NCBI GenBank assembly: GCA_021397845.1 | Contig: CM038050.1 | Location: forward strand, 9,614,471-9,678,470 | Length of the DNA stretch: 64,000 nt | Reading direction: 5' to 3' | From: Areca catechu | Taxonomy: Eukaryota > Streptophyta > Magnoliopsida > Arecales > Arecaceae | Shown here: piece after piece, positions 1 through 11,240 of the stretch | How positions within the stretch are numbered: the first letter of the stretch is position 1 | Layout: every line of letters starts with the position of its first letter | Notes under the pieces: model-generated | The model's input: the letters and a program-made list of their open reading frames with translations, nothing else | Told to the model about the DNA's origin: nothing | Databases searched by the model: none | Made by a program: the position numbers and the translations under genes

Positions 1-3000
1 ACCCAACTCCAAAGGCATAGTGTAAACCACAATTGCCTTCAAATCCAAGAAGGCCTGCCATTTAGTACAGCTGACAAGGGAATGTTCTTTCCAGAAGTAC
101 TCAAAGGCCTATCTATAGGTGGTCTATCTTGTAATGGATGGAGAAATCTATAAATAGGTCCAAGGCAAATGAACACTGCCAAATAGTGTAATGTTAGCAA
201 ATGTTCAACAATCTTTTATGGATATGTTATTTTTACTATGTTCCCAACCATATACACGAAGCTACTAGAAAAGATTATAGGGTAGTATCTGACAATGCAA
301 ATGCATGATAAAAAAGAAAGTGAAGGCATATTATGAAGATAAATAATACAAAAGAAAGAAAAGATACCTGGATTTCATTCTCATTTGAGACACCGACAAG
401 AAATCCTTGGTTATGTAGAAACTGAAATAGACAGTACACTAATTTACCAAAAGAAAGAAAAAGTTCTCTTCAAGAAGAAAGTGAAGAAGGGACAACAAAT
501 TGGATACCAAAAAACCATGCAGAATGAGTAAATCCTTGTGAACCATATTGCATTTGGCGAACTCCATGGCCCCAGAAGTATGGTTTACAGATGGCTAATT
601 CCATGTTATTGCAAGTATGAAGTAGAAATATGGTTTATGGATGGATAATTTCATTATATTGCAAGTATGAAGTAAAAAATGGCTTATGGATGGATATCTC
701 CATTATATTTGTCTATGAAGTTGAGCTTATTTCCAGCATTATGCATATGTTAATCAATACGTTATCTCCCAAGAAAAACTTTCTGGAAGTTCACATTCTT
801 TGTTTAAATAATCTGATTGAGGACTTGACCCTTCTCCTTTTCTAAAGTGTAACATCCATTGCTAAAACACAACAGCATTACTCACATACAACTGCATCAC
901 TATCTAATCCACTACAGTAAAACTAGACCTTCTCTACCAGCACAAGATTATCACTGACCAAGTGACCATCACCGGAAACAGCAAAATTAACATACTCAAG
1001 ACTCAAAAAGAACACAACTAGATCCATGAACATTTATTTATCCAGGGCTTCAGCTTAACAATATTCAATTTCTTCTTGGCCCAAATTTCAGATTTCGCTA
1101 TAAGTTCAGCCCATATTTCCACTATAATTATCTTCAGGGTTCGGTGAGAAACAATGAGAACAAATCTATCAAAATTACTCACACAAAGACTCCTCTTTCA
1201 TCTTTTTTTTTTCCCCTAGTCCAATATTTGTTTGATAGATATTCTGGCACCACTCCATGTATTATCTGTATTGTTGAATTCATAGTTACCAGTACATGGA
1301 TGCAAAATTAAATCCTTTTTCATACTCGACAATTCACATTATCAAATTTATTCTCCTTTTTCAGGATCTTTGGGAAAAAAGCTATCACAGCTTTTTATAT
1401 ACTTCCACAAATGTTGGTATTTTTCGTGATATGTTAGCAGCACCATATGTGCCATTAAGGCATCTTCTCTCAAGCTCATAACAAATCACCTTATCTGTCT
1501 TCGAAAGCTCAATGATATAAGAATGGGCTATACTAAATTCTCAAAGGACCAGCAAAGAAAGGCCTCAGCATGATAGTAAGGTTGCTCCACTGAGACCAGA
1601 AGATCACAAGTTTGAAACACGGAAACTCTCTCTGCATGCGGAGATAAGGCTGTGTATATCTGACTCTCCCCACACCCCACCATGATGGGGGCCTTGTGCA
1701 CAAACCACCCTTTTTTTACGCATTGAAGAAAGCAGTATATAAGAAAGAACAGAGAGGGGTTACCATAGAAGGTGCCAAAGGAAGCTACTGATGGAGCTTA
1801 AGAATATGACCAAATTTAATGATCATGGAGGCCTTTTGATGCAATTATGTGATGCAAAAACACAGCAGGAAAAGATTGATATTTAAGTGTAGATCAAAAT
1901 AATGATAGTAAGAAGATGTGTGTCTAGGAGTATATTCTTATAATACTTATTTACCATTGAACAACTGTTTACTTTTTGAAACATCAACTGCTGCTTTCAG
2001 CTTTCATCTCCAGGGTTACACAGTTCAATTATAGTAGCTGCCGTGAAAGCAACCTACATCTCCCCGGATTAGAAGAACTATCATTATATCCCATTGGAAT
2101 ACCATACTCACATTGAATAAACATAGAATCAAATTAATCTGGCATCTTGAATTGCAATCAGCACAAATAAACTAGAAGAGAAGAAAGAAAAATGAAAAAA
2201 ATATATATTCCTCAATAGAGAATCCTCAAATTTCAGCAAGTGGCAGAAGAACTGGACAACAACTTGAGTTACAAGGAGCTGATATCGGACATATAGGGAT
2301 TAGGCATATCAATTACATAGATTTTATTTGGTATGGAATTATAGTGGATTTGTTGAATTATTGCTGCATTATTCAATGTCCATTTTTAGATTACATGTGG
2401 AATTGCTAGTAGAGAAAGAAAGAAAACAATATAAACTTGTTGCATGAGACTAAAGCCCCTTTTAAGTGTTACAAACCTCTAAGTATTTGTAGGGCACCTT
2501 CTTTGGGGATATAAGAAGGCCTTCAATATTGTCACCTCCAATAATTTTTATTCTACCATCCCTGCAATTACAGGTTAAAAAAAATGTTATGCCCAAAAAC
2601 CCAGGCCAAACTATCAGGAAGATGCATAGCATATTGGCCATGATGCCAGATCTTTTAACAGGTGTGCATGGAGGCCCAGCAAAGCATTTTACATTTCAGG
2701 ACTGATGTCTTGATTATTCATTTTCTTAAAATATTACTAATCTTCACAATAACAATTAACAAACTATCAGTTTGATGGCTACAGCACAGCAGGCTAAGAC
2801 CAAAACAATCACTATAAATATCAGCAAGATGATGCAAGCGTTGGAGTTTTTCTAAGGAAGCAACTACAGTATTTTAAACTCTTCGGTTATGCTCAAAATT
2901 CAGGAAGTAATAAAAACCAAGCAATTACTCTATGAAATTCAAAATAACCATGTATGTCCCTTTTATAGGGCAGGCGTTCAATAGATGCAAGATTTGAAGT

Positions 3001-6000
3001 TTGTATAATGTGGGCTTATTGGCTATAGTATTGTAAGGTGTCCTGGGGCTCACTGTGCTAAACTAGCATGCAGCGGCATGGACAAATATGCAATGCAGCA
3101 TGCAGATATGCAAAAGGCACAAAAAATATGGAAATTGGAAAGTATTCAGTATTTTATAATGTACACTGGTGACATAAAGACATGTAAAAACATCTAAACA
3201 AGGAGTTTGATTCATCTAAACAAACATTACTATTATACATGTATGTTGTTGCTAAAAAGCATAAGCAAAAACAGATGGGTTATATACCATCCAGTAATTT
3301 TGCATATAATTAAGTTCAAAATTGTTCTTCAATGACCTCCAACCTAAGATGGCCAAGCAATGCCAAACCGGCCAGTTGAGGGCATATCAAAACAGACCAG
3401 TCAGGGACAGCACAATCATTCAGCATATTAAAGCCCCTCCCCCCGGCAAGGGTTAGAATTTCCATTGGCCTTCCCCCTCCCTCCCTCCTTCTTGCTCTCT
3501 TCCTCTCTCCTTTTCTCCCCCTCCTTTCCTCTTCTTATTTTCGAAACACCCTGGAACAGCACAAACCCATACTGTACTAAACCGGTTGCCAGCTAGTATG
3601 ATCTCCAGTACCAGTTTGGCAACCTTTTCCTCCAACATTGCACATAGATAAAGAAAGAAACAATAGTGAAAAAAAAGGAATAGGAGTGTTCATCTTTTTC
3701 ATGTGTATGGTTGTTTATGGGCATTGGGTAGCAACGCATTCACTGGTTGAGGCCAGGTTTGGGTTCAGTAAATTAGCAAAAGAAGCAAGCTGGGGGCAAA
3801 ATTTTAGGACCACAAGTATTTTTGACTAAGTATGGTCGACCCTAACCTGGTCCAAAGCCCATACACAATTTTAGCACAGCACTTGCAATCCCCTGGATCT
3901 CCTCTTCTAACCCACCCAATTCTCTTATTCTTTACCATCATTAAGTCCTTTCTCAACACCACCCATCCTACTCATTCCACCCTATAATTCCCTGCATTAC
4001 TTTCAACACCACAATCCACCCCCAACTTTGCCACAAAACCCCATTTTCCCTAGCTTACATATATCAACAAAATAGATTATTAGAAGTGTTCAGACTAGAT
4101 ACTACAGGCTCATGCAACTAAGCAACTCAGCAAGGTTCAATTATACCTAGAACTAGAGAATGAAGTAGACAAAGTTTGACATGCAAACAAGGAAAGAAAA
4201 TAATAATTGAAGTATTGAACATTGAAATATTAAGTTCTTATGACTGGAACACTACGTGGATGAATTAAAAAGAAACAGCTGAATGTCTTGCAAAGATGGT
4301 AAGATATGATGGAACATGTAGACGTTGAGACAATGAGTTTTTAGAGGTTATTGAAGGATGAACAAAGCAGTCATGTGCCTTCTCTAATTTTTTTGTTTTC
4401 AAAAAATATCTTATGTGAATTGAAAAGCATGTCATTTTCACACAAACACAAAAAAAAAATATCGCAATCAGGATATAATCACCACCTCTTCATGTATTCC
4501 TTCTCCATCTTTTATGTCCATCAAAAAAATCCCAACGTTAATCCTTCAACCCTTGTGCCCATTACAACAATTTACAACCATTTATCAGTTAAATGTTATC
4601 TGAAAGCAGGGGTTTTGTTTCAATACTCAGCATCAAATCAGGTTCTTACGTATAATATAAAATCCTTTATCATCAAGAATAGTATAAGATTTTAATCACC
4701 AGCAACTGGCTGAGTTAATAAGGAGGCTGCAAAGAAGTTGTTAAAAAGTCATGCAGTAAGCTTGTTAAAAATGGGCCACGAAAATGTACAATCTTTAGTA
4801 ATTGAAAAAATCAAGGGTTGTATACTGGAATGCAGCCTTGTGAAATTATTCTTAAAAAGTTGAGAGCAAGGAGAGATCTCTTAGGCTTATGAAAGAAATT
4901 TGCCAAAATGCCCAGTTTATAAAGAGGTCAAGCTCCATCCTCACTTTCTACATTGCTGTTTAAACTATGACTCTAAAAAAAAGCATTAGCATCCAGTAGA
5001 TTATCATAGAATTACTAAAGTACAGAGCTGGATGGTAGGAAGATTCTCACAAAGCATGGTAACCTAGTGACCTTTTATGAAGCTTTTCAAGTGGCAGATG
5101 TCATTGAAAATGAAAACTCCTATGCATACCAAAATGTCAACAGTCTGGTGAGGATGGGAAAAAGACCGGTCAAAATCTGGTGAGGATGGGATTCAAACGA
5201 AGGTCACTGACATCAACATCCAATGATTTTGCCAACTGACCCAGTTGGCATCCTCATTCAATAAATATTTTCAAGCACCATAGGACCGTTCCTTGCTCGA
5301 GGAGAAAATATAGGTATTCTCTTCTAGAGAATTTTTTGTAGTCTCTAGACTAGTTATCTTTAGCAAGAGCCTAAGGACACTGATGAAAAATATTTGATAG
5401 ATGTGAAGGGAAGGCTATGTGTTGGACTGTGCAAAGGAGCATTATTTGTGCCAAAATCAAGATTACCATCAAGCTCATGAATCTGGCACCTTACTGATGA
5501 ATTAGTTTTACTTTAGATATTATTTATGTCCTTAGAACATGTGGTCCAATATCCCAAGCATTCTTTGCATTAACCAGCTCAACCAATTGCATTAAAATGG
5601 CATCAGAGGGCACCACCAAAAAGTTCTCTATCACCAGGCAACAAAGGATGTAGTGACCCAAAACACACTACCAAAGGATGCATGGTCATTTCCAAGCCAC
5701 CATTATTAATAAATAGGGCACAAAACTGCACAAGGCTCCTAACATTGCAGGATCTGGGGAAGGTCAAATGTACATAGCCTAATCCCCATATACAGAGAGG
5801 CTATTTTGTGTTTCAAACCCGTAACCTCTAAATTGGAATGGAGCAACCTTACCACTTCACCAAGGCTCACCTTCCAAACCACCATTATGAATCAATTCCC
5901 GGATTGCCAGGATTATTCCTAGAAGGACAAGATTCCATAGAAAACTTCATCTCTTACTGTCTGTTTAGTATGAAGGATGAATTGGAGAAAGGATAGAAAG

Positions 6001-9000
6001 AGGAGGAAGGATGGATGAGGGAGAGAATGGATGAATCTTCCATCCATACTCTCATTTATTTGGTGAAACATGGATGAATAGGAACAATTCCCACCTCTGT
6101 TTGGTGTAGGAGGAACAAAATGGGAGATGGATGATATTTATATTACATTTTTACTAAACTACACTTTGATAAAAAATTATTATTATCATCAATTTATGAT
6201 ACTTATTTATAGTAAAGAAGTAAAGCAATGTATAAACTTATAGTTTTTATAATTTATAATTATATAAAAAATTATATAAATATTTAGTTCTAATTTACTT
6301 AAATAAAATACATTATTTTATAAATTAAGTATATATGAATTAATTAATTTATATATATTAATTATATAAATAACTAATTAATTTATAATTTAATTAATTA
6401 ATTAATTTTATACAAATGGTTAACTAAAAATAGTAAATGTAGATAAATAAAAAATAATTCTAATTATTTACTTATAATTATGAAAATTATATACTAAAAT
6501 TAAATAATTAGTAATAAAATTTAGCAGTATAGGATTAATAATATAGATAAAATAAAAAAATATAAATAAAATGAATAAAAAAGTGAAGAAATGTTATTGT
6601 TTTATCAAAAAATTAATGAAAGTAATTTTGTCAATATAGAAACTCACCCCTCACATGCTCCATCCATCCTTTCTTATATCCTTCTAATTTAGGAAGATAA
6701 AAATTAGTGGATCAGAGTGGATGGGCAATCCCTCCTTTTAAACCATCCTCACTAAAAATTTTTGAACCAAATGATGGATGGAGACTATCCATCTTTCCAA
6801 CCGCATCAATCCTCCCACTCATGAATATGACCCTAACCATACACAGGGTTAAGAAAGGAAGAGAAATCTAGATACAAAGGATCATCTAATTCTTTCTAGT
6901 CGATCTCTAATCCTAGCATCACTAAAAAAATGGAACACCAATAAAACCTACATTTGGAGCCACCATTGTGACTCTTACAAAAAAAAAAAAAAAAATCAGG
7001 CCAATGAAAATATACCTTACATTTCACTCAAGAGAAACTTGTTTTGAACTATTTAATAAAGCTGGATGTGGAATCTAGGCTTCGGTAACATAAATCATTC
7101 AGTTGAAAGAACAGAAAAACAAAGAATTTTCAAACTCACAATGTCCCGATTGCCAAAAGCCGTTGAATCGGGTCAAAAGCCAAAAGCGATGAAGTATATG
7201 GGATGCCATAATGCACAGCAATTTGTAGGTCCAGGTCAGCTGAGTCCATATATCTATTTTGTGTTTTATGCTGCGAGAAAAAATAAGGAAAAATAGGTCA
7301 ACAGAACAAGTAAATAACATCAGGATAAGCTGATCTAAATCTAAAAAATATAGCATGTTCCCATGTAAAACAAAGCATTGAAAGCATGAAACTGAACTAT
7401 AGAGTAAATTTTAAAGGAACAATACAGCACCACCTCTATAGTCTGAAACAACATTACATGTGTGGAAGAAAACACAAATTGATTATATATATCCATCACA
7501 TTTTCAAACTGTCTTATACTATAACCACTTGAAAGCACATCTTATACATGCAAATTTTCAAGGAATAGGATCCTAAAGATACTTTGGCATGCTTTCTCAA
7601 TTCTTGTCAGAGTTGACATATAACTCAACATGTATGACAAGTGGGGCATGCATACTGAGTGTATATGATATCCTAGCACAATTCCAAAGAGTAGGTATCC
7701 ATAAGCCAATGGAAAACCTAGAGATGGCAGTTAGCACCAGCCTATCAAGTAGCACTTTTAAACAAGCTCTTGGAAACAGAATGGTAACAACAACTTTACT
7801 CATATAAGGCAGCATGAATAGTTTCTCGATGCAACACATGGACATTGAAATGGTAGCAATGCATGTTGGCAACAAGAAAATCTCGATAGCCATGACAAGG
7901 AAGTAGTTTTTCTTTGAATGAAAAGTGAACAGGGAGTAGAATCAAATCTGGCAATTGTACACAGGAAGAAACATTGATGCGCATATAGAAATCGGAAAAA
8001 GGAAATTATTTTAACAAAACAGGTTGATAATGAAGAGTGCCATCTGTACTGACAAGGTCTATTGCATCTTTCGTATTATATAAGTCAGATTGGTCAAGTG
8101 ATCCATATATTGCTGCCTCCGTTCATCTCAAGGTTCACGAACTCAATTTTGGCTTCAGATTTGACTATGCCAAACAAGTTTTAGTTTCAGTAGTTTCCAC
8201 AATTTCAGCTCCAATATTGGTAGTTTGACAATAAAAAAGTAGAATAATCAAAAAAAAATCAGAAAATAAGTACATACAAGAAAGCATAAACAAGCAAGAT
8301 CACAAGAACAGTAATTGGGCATCACTTGGCATACTATTATATTATTTGATGTATAGCATCAGTTGGTTTGGCATGGACTAGTTTTGGATCATAAGAAGTA
8401 AAAGAAAAAAGGAAGTACAAGAAACAACATGTTTCACATCATTCTAGGGTGAAGTATCAATGTCTCCCAAACTGATCCAAACCATCACGATGCATCAACC
8501 TGTACTGAATCGATGTGGAACTAGATCAATTTGCAGGTTTCGTTTGGAACTCAGTGTGAACCAACCCAAATCGAGCCAAGTAAAGCTGCCTAGTTCTAAG
8601 CAGTTCCACTAGATTTGGCTGGCTGAACCAACTAGAGTTCATAAAAACCCTTCTACTTCCCCATTTAATCCTAGATTGCTGACTTCTCTCTCACTCACTC
8701 TGGCTGCATGGGAACCTTGCCAATGGCCTTTGCCTTCCGGACTCTCCTTGCCTCTCTATCTCTCTCTTTCTCTCACTCACTCTCTCTACCATGGGAGGCC
8801 TTGCTTGTGCTCATGGTGGCCATGGCTCCTCCCCAAGCCACCACTACCATCATCTCTAGGACCAATATCCTCTAATAAAAAGACAAAACGCCATCTCCTC
8901 TCTCTCTCTCTCTAAATCTAGGGCAAAACCCTAAATTGGGTGAATCTGCACCCGGATTGGCACCAGTGTGCACATCATTTGTTGGTAATGGTATTGTACT

Positions 9001-10907
9001 GTATTGTATCTTGCCAACTGGGTACCTAACCAGTATGGATCATGGTTCTGATTTTGATGACAATCAAGCATATGAGAACTGAATGCCCATAACAATATGA
9101 GGATAGTCAGTATGAATTGAAATTAAAGTTCCAGTAAGCAATAAAAGAAAGCAAGGAATCCATATTTTGCTTTGAAAAAAGTGCAATGCCTACACTTAAA
9201 TGTCAAAAAATTTCATGATAGATCTGCAATATCTAGTATATTTATAAGGTAGGGATCAAGAGACTTATCTAAAACTTCATACCATGTAGAAGAGATCTGA
9301 GCTCAAACCTTGCAAACCAACTCTTTGGCAGCCCAATGTACTTCACAATGCCCTCTTCTCTTTCCCCTAAAAAGATTTCTCGAGAAATCCTAAAATTTCT
9401 AAATCCTTGACAATATTAATATTCATTTTAAATTTCTTTGAACCAAACACATAAAGACTTCTAACTTCTCAAATTTGCAAAATTTAAGATTAATCTTAAC
9501 AAATAGTTCTAAGTCTTCTGAAAGTTCATATTGATGAGCAAAAATTATCAAAGTACAATGCAAATTGTCCACATGCATTAAATGCTGCCTACAGGTCAGT
9601 TTTGGCCATAATTAAAAAAAAAAAAAAAATTGGATTAGCTTCCACAGAATGCAATACATCTCATTTTCATTTTGAGTTTACACTGAAACTTAAAGCTATG
9701 GTATATTTGTGCAGGAAAGGAAAAAGGGAAAGTCACATTATTTTTAAAAAAACTTTGATGAGTTCCACAAGGTTAATAATTTAATATATACATGAATTTA
9801 AACTCTGCATGGGGTTCATGGATTTTGACATTGGCATCATCACCAGATTTGCATGAAAGTATTTCCAGGTAAGGCAGCTCCAGAATTCTGAAAAGTTGGT
9901 TAGGAAAAAGTAGTAACAGAAACACGTTATGCTGCATGCAGAGCAAGCATAAACTGTCAATCATTTACCATTACAAACAGATACAAAAGAATCAATCATA
10001 CAAAGGTGTGCATGCACAAGCACAATGTTTGATGTCATTATTTATAGTATTTGTACATATGCCACCTTATATAGGTCTGATTTCAAAATGGCTACAATTC
10101 ATGGTACAGTACTAACTTGGGGTATTATAGAGCTTTAAATATTGACCAGGCATCGGCTAGCTCACTGCAAGTCTACAATGTACAGGGATACGTTGGGCAA
10201 TCAACACTTTTAGACCGGCAATAACTTCACTTTTTTTAAGTAAGATTTGCTTTATTAGTAATAGTATAGGAGCGACACTTTGTAATCACAAATATTTAAA
10301 ATAATCAAGAACAATAAATAAAAACAGGCTCCTTACTAAGTTATAGTGGAGGAAAATTCAGATGGCTCCAAAGCTTTTCCTCAAATACCTGAGCAATAAA
10401 TTACTTTATCATGCCTGGATGACTGAATAAGTCAATTGTAGACCGATGACGAGTCAGCTCAGTAGAAGGACATCAATTTCAGAACAACAACCGGACCCTC
10501 GTTGTATCGATTCCTTCCTTTTGAGGCTCAGCCATGTCCTTTTTTTGAATCTAAATTGCATTGAAATTTATAACCAATCGTAGGCCTAAAATCAGGACCA
10601 GCTTCTTTGGAATAAAATCTCAAAAATCAACATCAGAACAATCGGAAATTTTGTTCTTTTATCTCAGAACTAGATGTGGTTATAGAATCAAAACCACATT
10701 TTTTTTGGAAGAAAAATTCAAACTAAAGGATTCAAGAAACCAACGAATATATCGATCCAAGAACTTCAAATAGAAGAATTCAAGAGAGCAAGAAAGCTGG
10801 GCAGTGGGCATCGACAAAGAAGTCGATCTGATCGAGCGATCACAAGCGATCGCATGAGTTGTTAGTACCTTGGGCACGGCCTTCTGGAAGAGGCGCTTGG
10901 CGAACAT
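1..10907 (-). CDS. Tomosyn/Lgl-like WD40 protein gene, 5' part (four exons, continues past left edge)
   Basis: Four coding exons on the minus strand (10907-10869, 7270-7140, 2561-2477, 421-368) join in frame to 103 codons, with GT donors and AG acceptors at all three introns. The product matches the N-terminus of plant tomosyn / Lethal-giant-larvae homologues (syntaxin-binding protein 5-like WD40 proteins). Landmarks in order are MFAKRLFQKA, HYGIPYTSSLLAFDP, QRLLAIGT, IKIIGGDNIEGLL and LHNQGFLVGVSNENEI. Family members fold as beta-propellers with a C-terminal R-SNARE-like segment and bind syntaxins in exocytosis; only the first propeller blades are visible here. Introns are long (about 3.6, 4.6 and 2.1 kb) and loaded with SINEs and other repeats. 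No stop or frameshift is seen, so the gene looks functional. The next exon must lie left of the window. Confidence 0.9.
368..421 (-). CDS. Exon 4 of the tomosyn-like gene
   Basis: The acceptor is CTATTTCAG before 421 and the donor is GTATCTT from 367 down. It encodes 18 codons, FLHNQGFLVGVSNENEIQ, in phase 0, continuing the propeller directly after exon 3. The next family motif (VW.LE..) is not found between 1 and 367, so exon 5 lies outside the window. Confidence 0.9.
1561..1717 (+). mobile_element. Au-type SINE (in intron 3)
   Basis: The sequence has the layout of the angiosperm Au SINE. A tRNA-like head carries A-box-like GATAGTAAGGTTGCTCC and B-box-like GTTTGAAAC. The body follows with CTCTCTGCATGCGGAGATAAG, a small hairpin around CCCCACC...GGGGG, then GCCTTGTGCAC and a terminal T-run. 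It lies within an intron of the tomosyn-like gene, opposite to its transcription. Several changes from the usual head mark an old copy. Confidence 0.75.
2477..2561 (-). CDS. Exon 3 of the tomosyn-like gene
   Basis: The acceptor is TAATTGCAG before 2561 and the donor is GTTTGT at 2476-2471. The 85 nt comprise one base that finishes the Leu codon from exon 2, then 28 codons including DGRIKIIGGDNIEGLL and SPKKVPYKYLE. This is the most diagnostic segment of the plant tomosyn family. The exon ends in phase 0. Confidence 0.93.
3445..3540. repeat. Polypyrimidine tract (intron 2)
   Basis: Roughly 70 bases made almost only of C and T (CCTCCCTCCCTCC followed by CTTCTTGCTCTCTTCCTCTC...) sit in the intron, downstream of short CCGG/CCAGT-rich words. 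Read on the gene's own strand it is a purine run, so it is not a splice polypyrimidine tract. Its neighbours (GCCAAACCGGCCAGTTGAGG) hint at a decayed LTR fragment, but I cannot place it. Confidence 0.4.
5179..5253 (-). mobile_element. tRNA-like SINE head or tRNA-derived fragment (in intron 2)
   Basis: On the minus strand the segment reads like a tRNA. It has a GGATG...CATCC acceptor-like closure, an A-box-like TGGGTCAGTTGG and a B-box-like CGTTTGAATCC. There is an insert between arms where an anticodon stem should be, so it is not a working tRNA. A second copy of the CATCCTCACCAG tail follows within 30 bases. It is most likely the head of a tRNA-derived SINE different from Au. Confidence 0.5.
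5713..5873 (-). mobile_element. Au-type SINE (in intron 2)
   Basis: On the minus strand this begins GCCTTGGTGAAGTGGTAAGG (A box) and continues with GTTGCTCCATT, the B-box-like GGGTTTGAAACAC, CCTCTCTGTATATGGGGAT and GAGCCTTGTGCA. These are all in the order typical of Au SINEs. This copy keeps the head better than the one at 1,561-1,717 and is inserted in the same sense as the host gene. Confidence 0.78.
5961..6830. repeat. AT-rich island with GGATGG-rich inverted flanks, MITE-like (in intron 2)
   Basis: A core of about 500 bases (6,130-6,640) is almost pure A/T. On the left it is bordered by repeated GGATGAAT/GGATGGATGA words and TTTGGTG. On the right it is bordered by the reverse complements (CCATCCATCC, CCATCC, ACCAAATGATGGATGG). 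Such GGATGG arms around an AT core are common for non-autonomous DNA transposons in plants. I could not fix ends or a target duplication, so the class is open. Confidence 0.35.
7140..7270 (-). CDS. Exon 2 of the tomosyn-like gene
   Basis: The acceptor is a pyrimidine run ending CTCGCAG just before 7270, and the donor is GTGAGT at 7139-7134. The 131 nt encode 43 codons plus two bases; the split Leu codon is completed by the first base of exon 3. The exon carries the strongly conserved propeller motif HYGIPYTSSLLAFDP followed by QRLLAIGT. Its first residues (HKTQNRYMDSADLD) form the variable link to exon 1. A longer open frame over the same bases in another phase is a shadow. Confidence 0.93.
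8664..8922. repeat. CT-rich microsatellite region (intron 1)
   Basis: Several runs of (CT)n with interruptions (CTCTCTCTTTCTCTCACTCAC and CTCTCTCTCTCTCTC) are spread over about 250 bases in intron 1. The open frame through them is only low-complexity Leu/Ser. The flanking text from about 8,450 (repeated AACCAACCC/GAACCAACT words) looks like an old retroelement flank, but no termini or coding motifs can be seen. Confidence 0.45.
10869..10907 (-). CDS. Exon 1 of the tomosyn-like gene (start codon)
   Basis: ATG at 10907-10905 begins MFAKRLFQKAVPK, the usual N-terminal peptide of plant tomosyn-like proteins. The exon ends in AAG at 10869, followed by a GTACTAAC donor, phase 0. Reading on past the donor gives an open frame to 10680, but that extension shows no family similarity and is intron. 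The start is supported by the conserved peptide and by the GC-rich 5' region just upstream. Confidence 0.88.
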
Positions 10908-11240
10908 CGGCTCTGCCTGTTTCCGTTCTTCGATAGCAGCCTCTGGGAATCGTAGAAGAGAGGGGAGAAAAGAAAAAGGGCGAAGAGTTATCTGGGTTCT
11001 AGTTAAGAGATGGCGCGGCCGGCCGGCGGGGAGGATAGAGATCGGTGGGCGGGGCGACGGAGAAGAAGGAGGAGGCGATGGCTTGGAGGCCGGTTCTTGA
11101 GGTGGACGGAAGAGAGAATGGCGGAAATGATGATATTTTGCTCTCGGGGATAGCAGGAATTACCTCTCCGGTAGCTTGGGCATTTGGGATTGACCAGGTC
11201 CCCACTCCCCGGCGTCAATATATTTATATATATGCATAAC
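10908..11240 (-). promoter_or_regulatory. 5' leader and core promoter region of the tomosyn-like gene
   Basis: A GC-rich block (about 10,890-11,215) sits in otherwise AT-rich DNA immediately upstream of the start codon on the minus strand. It contains a GGCCGGCC-type palindromic stretch and purine-rich runs. A TATA-like run (TATATATAAATA on the minus strand) lies at about 11,236-11,217, roughly 310 bases before the ATG, which suggests a 5' UTR of about 250-290 nt. No transcript data are available; open frames on both strands here look like GC-rich noise. Confidence 0.5.

Noticed and set aside
1..180. Possible further exon of the tomosyn-like gene at the left edge
   Set aside because: An AG acceptor can be found near 165 and the frame stays open for a while, but the translation shows none of the residues expected after NENEIQ.
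4351..4695. 114-codon plus-strand frame in intron 2
   Set aside because: AT-rich, no motif, and antisense to the host gene inside an intron; chance frame length for this composition.
5179..5253. Functional tRNA gene
   Set aside because: A- and B-box-like words exist, but the arms are too far apart and no cloverleaf with an anticodon stem can be drawn. A SINE head is more likely.
7099..7356. 85-codon minus-strand frame over exon 2
   Set aside because: It is out of phase with the conserved tomosyn-like exon, which is read from the frame starting HKTQNRYMD with proper splice sites.
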